NCBI RefSeq assembly: GCF_022605725.1
Contig: NC_065558.1
Coordinates: 620,001 to 684,000 of the forward strand
Direction: 5' to 3'
Length of the DNA: 64,000 bases
Source: Anthonomus grandis grandis
Lineage: Eukaryota > Arthropoda > Insecta > Coleoptera > Curculionidae
The stretch's first letter is position 1, and every line of letters begins with the position of its first letter. A program made the position numbers and the translations under genes. A model generated the notes under the pieces. It did not search any database. It worked only from the letters and a program-made list of their open reading frames with translations, and was not told where the DNA came from. Positions 55,320 to 64,000 of this stretch are shown here, in pieces.

Positions 55320-58300
55320 TTTAAAAACTTACTTGATCGGTTAATAACCTTCTCAGGTCTTACTTTATCAGTTGTCCGTAATCCTTGAGACTGTTGTTTT
55401 TTGATGTTAGTTATTGATTGTCAATAAATTATTGACTTTTTCGGTTTTATCAGTTACAGTTTTATTGAAAATTCAAGTGGGTTTCATAATAGGAATGGGA
55501 AAACACAATAAAATATAACCTTGGATGTAGATTTTTAGAAAAGTAATTTACGTTTTAGAGAAGGAATTAGGGTCTTTAACCTTCGACGTTTTAGGATATT
55601 GAAGTGTGCTCGTTTATTAAATGAATAACATCCACTATATTTTTAGGATGTTCTTGGCATAAAACCCAAAAAAAAAATTATTTCATTTAAATTCTTAAGT
55701 CAATAATTTTTTTTTTAATTTAAGGTTTTTTTTTCATACCTTGTTTGTTGCTTATTGCCAAAAGTTTCCCCTATACATATTACAATATTGTTTTAAAGTA
55801 GAGCCAATTGCATTTTAGTATTAAAGGCGTTTCACATAATTATATTAATTAAACAAGAATATATTTTTTAATAATTGTATAAAATTTATCATTCGTTCTT
55901 CAACTGTCTGGCAATAATTTTTTACGTTTTTCAGACAGTTATGGGCATTTCTTGTTTATCCAGAAAATTAAAGTTCTTTTTAGGATTTGCAAAAAGTTGA
56001 AAGTGCATTTTCAACTGGCTGGTTATTCCTTATTTTTTATAAGGAATTTAACTCAATTCCAGATTTTTAGTATTGATTAACTGCAAACGGTTTCAAAGAA
56101 TTATTAAGGAATTTATTAAGAAAATTAAGGAATCTCTTCCAACAAAGAAAAAAAATTAAAGAATAACTTGTAAGCAATTGAAAATACTTGAAAAAACTAG
56201 GAATAGCTGTCCAGACTTTTTAAAGGAACTCTCTCCTAAGCAAAAAACTCATGATTCTATGCTTTCCTTGACAGATGACACAGCATTAATAGGAAAAGCT
56301 TATTAATTAATAATCAAAGCTTACAAGTCTGTAACAAAACATGAATTATTATAATATTCTTCAGCCGGAGTATTCTGAAATGATTTCTTTTAATTTTGAA
56401 TTCCAAACTGTCTGGATAAATTAGGAATTTTCTCGATTGATTGGAAAAATTATTAATCTACTTCCAGGTAGTTGAACAATGAAAAATTATTGTTTTCATT
56501 AATTTTCATAAATAAAAATGAGATAATTAATTTAAGGATTTTTCAACGTCTCTATTTACTTTAAAATTTAATTCCAAATCTTCATTAATTGAATGAAAAA
56601 AATTGGATTCGTTTAAAATAAAATACAGAAAAACAAATTGAAAAAAAATGTTTTTTAATTATTTTCTTTAATGTGTTATTTAAAAAGACAATGTAAAAAA
56701 GTTACTATTTTTATTTAAATTTTTATTTATTTAAAATATTTATTGTTAAAGGTTTCATATAAAAAAAAATGCCTAATTAAATTAAAATTAAATTTAAAAG
56801 AAAACTTCGCTTTTTATGTTATATTTCCTTGAATTTTCCCTAGTTTAATTAAAAAAAAAAAAAATTTTCATCATTATTAATTAAATTAAGAAAAATATAA
56901 ATTTAGTTTAATTAAATTTTTGTAAAACTTAATTTTTTTTAATTAATTTTCTTATTATTTTAAATTTGAAAAATATATATTTTTTAATAATTGTATAAAA
57001 TTAATTAGCACAAAAGGTATATACTGCTGTACATTTTTTATATTTGTTTTTTGGGTTATTTTGTTATTAAATTCCTGGTGTTTTACACTTATTTTTTCAA
57101 ATTATATATGTTCAAATACATATTAATTTTTTGCTTATTGACGACATTTTCAACAACAAAAATTATTGTTTTCATTAATTTTCATTAATAAAAATGAGAT
57201 AATTAATTTAAGGATTTTTTAACGTGTCTTTTAACTTAAAATGTAGTTAGAAAAAATATATTTTATTATATTATGTTTATATTTTAATATATACATATAT
57301 GTATATGAAAAATAGTACGTTTAAAAAAAAATACATTTTTTTTAATTTAATATAATTTTTAAATAAAAAATTTTTTTTTTATATTTATTGCCAATTAATA
57401 AAAAAATATAAATGCCTAATTAAATTAAAAAGAAAATTTCGCCTTTTTGTTATATTATTATCTTGAATTTTTCCTAGTTTGATTAAGAAAAAAAAATATT
57501 TGCATCATTAAAAAAATCCAATTAGAAAAAATTACAAATTTAGTTTAATCAGATTTTTGTAAAACTTTTATTTCTCATTTCTTAAATTAAAAAAAAAATA
57601 TTTTATTTTCTTTATATAAATTAAAAAAGATATATGTTTTGGTTCAAACATTTTATCCAATTTTCATTTCATTTATTAAATTTGGCTAATTCAAATTTTT
57701 TAAAAAATTGTAATTTACTTAGTTTTAATTCATTTAAAAATATTGTTCCCTAGTTTAATATAATTTTTATAAAATTGGCTTTTTTTATTGTTTCCATAAA
57801 TGTTCTTAAGAAATAAATAGTTTCAAAAAGTATTTTTTTGAACAATATTTATGAAAAAAAATATTATGATTAATTAAATTAAAATGAAACCTCCAAAAAA
57901 ATTAAACTTTGCTATTTTTAATAATTTTTTTATTATTTCCTTGAATTTTTCCTAATTAAATTTAAAGATTTTATTTATCTTGAATTAAAAAAAAAATATT
58001 TTACTTTAAAATGATTTTTCATATTAACAAAAAATAATATTTTTTAATTTTTTCCCAGATTAATTTAAATTAACAAAAAGAATTTCGCTTATTTTTAAAT
58101 ATAATTATGTTTGTTTTCTTGAAGTTTATAAATTTAAATTTAAAAAAATATATACTTTTGCCACTTTCCAATATTGTATTTTTTTAATTATTTGTTGTTT
58201 ATTTATCTCGAATTTTCCATGAAATAAATTAAAAAAAAAAAACACTTTCATACATATTTACTTAAAAAAAAGGCGCTTGAATTAAAAAAATATTAATTTA

Positions 58301-58350
58301 GCCTAATTTAAATGTTTTCAAAATATGTTCATTATTTTTCAAAAAAAAAA
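55320..58350. repeat. extremely AT-rich tract with degenerate long direct repeats
   Basis: The block TTATTGTTTTCATTAATTTT, CATAAATAAAAATGAGATAA, TTAATTTAAGGATTTTT at 56484-56545 recurs at 57163-57225, about 680 bp on. A second block, AATGCCTAATTAAATTAAAA followed by CTTGAATTTT(T)CC(C)TAGTTT, appears near 56769 and 57410, and in weaker form at about 57865 and 58060. This points to an old tandem duplication with a unit of several hundred bp. No genes. Confidence 0.55.
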
Positions 58351-58352
58351 AC

Positions 58353-59145
58353 ACTATACAGGGTGTCCGGAAAAAGGAGGCCAATCCGCCGGCCACATAT
58401 AGGGTGAACCAAAATAATGCGACTTTCGTTATGCCATTTTTTAATTGGGCGCTCGCTATTCAATATACAGGGCGTCAAAATGAGAAATATAAAAACGTTT
58501 TTTTGAAGTTAGTCGAGTGTTTCATAAGATATTAAATTAAAATTTGGTGCGAGGAGGTTTTTTAGAACGAGAAATTGAAATCCGTTCACGGATTCGCTAT
58601 ACCTTGTAGAGGGCGCCACCTGCCTATGTGTTAAAAATACCAAAACTTTTTTGTACTACTGTATAATAAAGTTTCAGTAAAAAATTCAAATTATCCAATC
58701 TTTCCTTGTAAAAAAAGTATTCTTAGTAAATGCCGGCCTGAGAGCCTGTTTATGAGATATCTTAATTTTAAAATCTAGATACATTTTAGTTAACAAAATA
58801 AACGTAAATTATTTTTCTAAATAAATGCTAAATTACTTATTATAATAAAAATCTTACAATAATGATCCTAAATTATTCGTTCTACGTGACCTCCATTCAT
58901 TTGTATACACATACGAGCCCTCTTTATTAAAGAAAATCTAAGACTTTGTATAAAATATTTGGTTTCAACCTGAAATGCAAGTTGCAATGATTCTTTCTCT
59001 TAAATGATCCTCGTTTAAAATCAAAACCATATATACAAAGTCCTTCATACATCCCCAGACTAAAAAGTCCAATAGTGTAAGGTCGGGCCACGGAACAGGA
59101 GCATCTCGACCCCGGAACACTTAAACTCCTTTTCTTAAATCTATA
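58353..59145 (-). pseudogene. mariner-like remnant: one TIR and transposase C-terminal part
   Basis: The left end, ATACAGGGTGTCCGGAAAAA, GGAGGCCAATCCGCCGGCC (58355-58395), looks like a mariner-type terminus. On the minus strand 59115-58970 reads APVPWPDLTLLDFLVWGCMK, DFVYMVLILNEDHLRERIIA, TC, which corresponds to the third-Asp block (P-D-L-T-x-L-D-F-x-x-W-G) and the N-E-D-x-L-R-x-R-I-I-A-x-C helix of mariner-like transposases. A further piece, CIQMNGGH-like in a shifted frame, lies near 58895. The N-terminal two thirds and the other terminus are missing. Broken by stops. Confidence 0.7.
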
Positions 59146-59958
59146 AATACTTTCAAGTGAAATTTCTTGATTTAATGTCCAAAAACTATCATCAATTTTT
59201 GCTTCAATATTTTACCCCATTTTTTTAAAATAAATGATGACCCCTAACACCTTCAAGAAACATTAAAACGCATGAAATTTCCCTTGTTACGAACTATAGT
59301 GGGAATTTTCTAAAATATTAACTAGCGGAACTAGATAAAGCACCATTAGAAATCCCCGATGGCATATTGCCAAGTAAAAATAAATAAAAACAAATAGACA
59401 TTCGTGTAGGTTGAGGTAAGGAATTACTGCACTACGGATATATTTTTAGTCTATTGTGAGTGAGAAAGTGATATTTATTTAGTAGCGAAACACACACTTT
59501 TAATTGCCCTTCTTGGAAAAAAATACCTCATATTATATTATTTCAAAATTAAACTATAACCGATAGTGTATGGATATATAATAATAATAACAAATTTAAT
59601 TAGTGTATGTATGTATGTATAGTTGTTGATAGAAGCGAGTTGAAACAAATATTTTGAACATTTAAATAAATTATTCGATATTACGCCGCATAACTCAGAT
59701 AACGTTCCGTTTTATACGCGCTAAAGATAAACGCTATTGCAACGTTTGCTGTTAAATAACAATAACATTTTATAATGTTTTGTTTAAATGCTTATAAAAA
59801 ATTCATGATTATTGTTTTTAAGAGAAACTTTGCCAGTTTTAACCTTAAATTAAGACCATTTTTAGGTAACGAAACCGATCTAAATATAGGCATTTTTAAC
59901 CTCTTAAATCTGCTTCCTCTTATTCCATAATATGAACTTTATTATTAATTATTTTCAG
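59146..59958. other. non-coding end of transporter intron 1
   Basis: Nothing beyond a (GTAT)n microsatellite at 59607-59622 and the normal pyrimidine-rich acceptor before 59959. Confidence 0.5.
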
Positions 59959-60078
59959 CCGACGGGGTCACTTACTCATTCGGAATATTCTACGATGAGT
60001 TCCTGACCTACTTTGGTGAGGGCAAAATGATCACCTCCTGGATATTATCCCTACTTGTAGGAGTAACTCTATGTTCGG
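59959..60078 (+). CDS. monocarboxylate transporter (SLC16-type), exon 2
   Basis: The acceptor ATTTTCAG (59951-59958) opens 120 nt reading DGVTYSFGIFYDEFLTYF, GEGKMITSWILSLLVGV and TLCSG, closed by a GTAAGT donor (60079). It covers the end of helix 1, the first loop and helix 2. D-G-V-x-x-S-F-G-I-F followed by an acidic/aromatic loop and S-W-I-x-S is standard for this family. Phases are 1 at both borders and fit both neighbours. The intron to exon 3 is only 91 bp, in contrast to the giant first intron. Confidence 0.95.
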
Positions 60079-60169
60079 GTAAGTCTTATGCTTATGCTTA
60101 AGTACACTGAGACATTATAAGGATTTTTTTATAAAGCATAAATCCGAAACACTTTTCCCACTTTTCCAG

Positions 60170-60380
60170 GTCCAATTTCCAGTTCGCTAGTAAATAGATG
60201 GGGCTGTCGAGCTGTGACCATAGCGGGGGCTATCCTAGCCTCTTTCTGCATGGTGATCTCCTTTTGGGCTCAGAACGTCATCACTCTATGTATCACCATT
60301 GGGATCGGGGCGGGTTTCGGATTCGGCCTTATATACCTGCCGGCCATCGTCAGTGTCACCATGTACTTCGAAAAAAAGAG
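60170..60380 (+). CDS. monocarboxylate transporter (SLC16-type), exon 3; gene continues beyond the window
   Basis: From a TTTTCCAG acceptor, 211 nt read PISSSLVNRWGCRAVTIAGA, ILASFCMVISFWAQNV, then ITLCITIGIGAGFGFGLIY, LPAIVSVTMYFEKKR. This covers the N-R-W-G-x-R loop after helix 2, helices 3 and 4, and the beginning of the second MCT signature (YFxKRRxLAxG), which is cut by the GTGAGC donor at 60381. Helix 4 is rich in Gly, as in the family. Remaining exons (helices 5-12, roughly two thirds of a 450-700 residue protein) must lie right of 64000. The frame at 60198-60455 in another phase is a shadow. Satellite sequence begins within 10 bp of the donor. Confidence 0.95.
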
Positions 60381-60386
60381 GTGAGC

Positions 60387-63300
60387 CGGTCAATTTTAAA
60401 AATTGAAATCAATAGCAATTTACTTGATCCTTCTTGCAATAAAAAAATATTATAAAGAGATCGATTGCTAATCGATCAAAGGTTCTGGATGATTTTGAGA
60501 GTTAACCATATAGTTTTGTTAATGCATAGTTATATTAGTGATTTTTTTTTTATTTCGGTTCTTATATAGTTTTTTCTATTATTTATATATTTAAAATTGT
60601 ACCGGGGTTGTCTCATCTGTACCATATCCTTACAGGTGCAGACTAACGGCTATTTGGAAAAGAATTTTTAATCAACGCTAACGGTTTGGTTCATAATCGA
60701 GGGACACTCCTATTTGCCATTGTAAATAAAATATTTTAGTTCCGTTTTAAAAATTTATAAAAAATTCAAGTTAAAGGAAATTTATTTGAAACTCCTTGTA
60801 GTTATAACAAGATTTGTTGCTAATCTATAGAAAAAGAACATGAGTCAATCGGCCGACTGTTTTTTAAGTTATGAATTTTTTTCCAAAAGAGGTCCAAAAA
60901 TTATTCTAGTCCGAATTTAAAAATTCATAAGAAATTCAAATTAAGAGCAATTTACTTGAAACTTGTTGTGACTATAGAATGATCAATTGCTAATCAGCAG
61001 AAAAAACAAATAAGTAAATTTGTTTAACATTTTTTAAATTATGAATTTTTTCCAAAAAAAGTTAAAAAATTATTCTAGTCCAAATTAAAAAAATCATAAA
61101 AAATTCAAATTAAGAGGAATTTACTTGAAACTTATTACGATTATAGAATGGTCAATTGCTAATCAATAGAAAAAACAAATAAGTTAATTGATTTATTATT
61201 TTTTAAATTATGAATTTTTTTCCAAAAAAAATTAAAAAATTATTCTAGTCCAAATTTAAAAATTCATAAGAAATTCAAATTTAGAGGAATTCACTTGAAA
61301 TTTATTGTGAATATAGAATGATCAATTGCTAATTAACAGAAAAAACAAATAAGTTAATTGGTTTAATATTTTTTAAATTATGATTTTTTTTCCAAAAAAA
61401 GTCCAAAAATTATTCTAGTCCAAATTTAAAAATTCTTAAAAAATTCAAATTAAGAGCAATTTACTTGAAATTTGTTGTGAACATAGAATGATCAATTGCT
61501 AATCAACAGAAAAAACAAATAAGTTAATTGGTTTATAATTTTTTAAATTATGAATTTTTTTCCAAAAAAAGTACAAAAATTATTCTAGTCCAAATTTAAA
61601 AATTCATAAAAAATTCAAATTAAGAGCAATTTACTTGAAACTTATTGTGATTATAGAATGATCAATTACTAATCAATAGAAAAAAACAAATAAGTAAATT
61701 GATTTATAATTTTTTAAATTACGAATTATGAATTTTTTCCAAAAAAAGTTAATAAATTATTCAAGTCCAAATTTAAAAATTAATAAAAAATTTAAATTAA
61801 GAGGAATTTACTTGAAACTTGTTGTGACGATAGAATGATCAATTGCTAATCAACAGAAAAAACAAATAAGTTAATTGGTGTAATATTTTTTAAATTACGA
61901 ATTTTTTTCCAAAAAAAGTCCAAAAATTATTCTAGTCCAAATTTAAAAAATCATAAAAAATTCAAATTAAGAGGAATTTACTTGAAACTTATTGTGATTA
62001 TAGAATGATCAATTACTAATCAATAGAAAAAACAAATAAGTTAATTGATTTATAATTTTTTAAATTACGAATTTTTTTCCAAATAAAGTTAAAAAATTAT
62101 TCTAGTCCAAATTTAAAAAATCATAAAAAAATCAAATTAAGAGCAATTTACTTGAAACTTATTGTGATTTTAGAACGAGCAATTGCTAAATAACAGAAAA
62201 AACAAATAAGTTAATTGGTATAATATTTTTTGAATTATGAATTTTTTTTCCAAAAAAAGTTAAAAAAATATTCTAGTCCAAATTTAAAAATTCATAATAA
62301 ATTTAAATTAAGAGAAATTTACTTGAAACTTATTGTGATTATAGAATGATCAATTGCAAATCAATAGAAAAAACAAATAAGTTAATTGGTTTCTAATTTT
62401 TTAAATTATAATTTTTTTTTCCAAAAAAAGTCCAAAAATTATTCTAGTCCAAATTTAAAAAATCGTAAAAAATTCAAATTAAGAGCAATTTACTTGAAAC
62501 TTATTGCGATTATAGAAAGATTAATTACTAATCAACATAAAAAATAAATAAGTAAATAGGTTTAATATTTTCTAAATTATGAATTTTTTTCCAAAAAAAG
62601 TTAAAAAAATATTCTAGTCCAAATTTAAAAATTCATAAAAAATTTAAATTAAGAGTAATTTACTTGAAACTTGTTATGACGATAGAATGATCAATTGCTA
62701 ATCAACAGAAAAAACCAATAAGTTAATTGGTTTAATATTTTTTAAATTATGCATTTTTTTCCAAAAAAAGTTAAAAAAATATTCTAGTCCAAATTTAAAA
62801 ATTCATAGGAAATTCAAATTAAGAGGAATTTACTTAAAACTTATTGTGATTATAGAATGATCAATTACTAATCAATAGAAAAAACAAATAAGTTAATTGA
62901 TTTATTATTTTTTAAATTACGAATTTTTTTTAAAAAAAGTCCAAAAATTATTCTAGTCCAAATTTAAAAAATCATAAAAAATTCAAATTAAAAGGAATTT
63001 GCTTGAAACTTATTGTGATTAAAGCATGATCAATTACTAATCAACAGAAAAAACAAATAAGTTAATTGGTTTATAATTTTTTAAATTATGAATTTTTTTC
63101 CAAAAAAAGTCCAAAAATTGTTCTAGTCCAAATTTAAAAATTCATAAAAAATTCAAATTAAGAGGAATTTACTTGAAACTTATTGCGATTATAGAATGAT
63201 CAATTGCTAATAAACAAAAAAAATAAATAAGTTAATTGGTTTATAATTTTTTAAATTATGAATTTTTTTTCCAAAAAAAGTCCAAAAATTATTCTAGTCC

Positions 63301-64000
63301 AAATTTAAAAAATCATAAAAAATTTAAATTAAGAGGAATTTACTTGAAACTTATTGTGATTAAAGAATGATCAATTACTAATCAATAGAAAAAACAAATA
63401 AGTTAATTGATTTATTATTTTTTAAATTACGAATTTTTTTCCAAAAAAAGTCCAAAAATTATTCTAGTCCAAATTTAAAAATTCATAAAAAATTCAAATT
63501 AAGAGGAATTTACTTGAAACTTATTGCGATTATAGAATGATCAATTGCTAATAAACAGAAAAAACAAATAAGTTAATTGGTTTATAATTTTTTAAATTAT
63601 GAATTTTTTTCCAAAAAAAGTCCAAAAATTATCCTAGTCCAAATTTAAAAATTCATAAAAAATTCAAATTAAGAGGAATTTACTTGAAACTTATTGCGAT
63701 TATAGAATGGTCAATTGCTAATAAACAGAAAAAACAATTAAGTTAATTGGTTTATAATTTTTTAAATTATGAATTTTTTTCCAAAAAAAGTCCAAAAATT
63801 ATTCTAGTCCAAATTTAAAAAATCATAAAAAATTCAAATTAAGAGGAATTTACTTGAAACTTATTGTGATTATAGAATGATCAATTACTAATCAACAGAA
63901 AAAACAAATAAGTTAATTGATTTATTATTTTTTAAATTACGAATTTTTTTCCAAATAAAGTCCAAAAATTATTCTAGTCCAAATTTAAAAAATCATAAAA
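60387..64000 (+). repeat. 170-bp satellite array (array 3), runs off the window
   Basis: A first partial monomer (TCAATTTTAAAAATTGAAAT, CAATAGCAATTTACTTGATC, ... GATTGCTAATCGAT) starts six bases after the exon 3 donor. After a 200-bp non-repeat gap, about 19 monomers run head to tail from 60728 to the end. Boxes TTAAATTATGAATTTTTTTC recur near 60873, 61037, 61207, 61376, 61546 and so on, a period close to 170 bp. Monomers in 61200-64000 are very alike (GAATGATCAATTGCTAATCA, AACAGAAAAAACAAATAAGT), more so than in array 1, so this array is younger or more homogenised. It shares box order and orientation with arrays 1 and 2. Confidence 0.92.

Overview
The window looks like a nuclear chromosome fragment from an insect, plausibly a beetle. 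It is very AT-rich, has spliced genes with GT-AG introns of 14 to 28 kb, and is crowded with mariner, Tc1, pogo/Tigger, RTE and CR1/jockey-like relics, palindromic MITEs and a dispersed satellite of about 170 bp. The beetle assignment is an inference; nothing here is diagnostic of a species. I see no operons, prokaryotic signals, rRNA, tRNA or CRISPR array.

Only two host genes can be supported, and both are cut into small exons. (1) On the minus strand, a first coding exon (34066-34143) encodes a signal peptide. A phase-compatible exon 28 kb downstream (5949-6063) encodes the start of a C-type-lectin-like domain. Together they suggest a secreted or membrane lectin-type protein whose remaining exons lie left of the window. 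(2) On the plus strand, three exons (45339-45462, 59959-60078, 60170-60380) encode the N-terminal third of an SLC16-type monocarboxylate transporter with both family signature motifs; the rest lies to the right. The two genes are divergent, about 11 kb apart head to head.

Layout. 0-6 kb: a fold-back MITE, a decayed pogo/Tigger-like transposase that keeps its introns, and a 5'-truncated CR1/jockey-like LINE. 6-34 kb is the large intron of the lectin-type gene. It holds a 1.9-kb segment duplicated in inverted orientation 12 kb away, a decayed Cys-rich repeat gene, a LINE RNase H domain, several fold-back elements at 12-15 kb and 27-29 kb, and two large arrays of the 170-bp satellite. 34-45 kb is intergenic, with a field of degenerate TTCCAGG motifs interrupted by a mariner-like copy and by an RTE LINE fragment with an exact 11-bp target duplication. 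45.5-60 kb is intron 1 of the transporter. It contains a Tigger relic that appears to carry a second element, which carries a third, then a Tc1 copy inserted in a LINE, another palindromic MITE and a mariner remnant. 60.4-64 kb is the next intron, filled by the same satellite and running off the end.

The strongest candidates for something undescribed are the nested pair of TIR elements at 47.4-50.0 kb, each peppered with its own short motif (TCGAATGTG-type outside, GACATGTCC inside); the satellite shared by introns of two unrelated genes; and the 970-bp higher-order repeat at 30.6-33.7 kb. All translations and alignments were done by eye.
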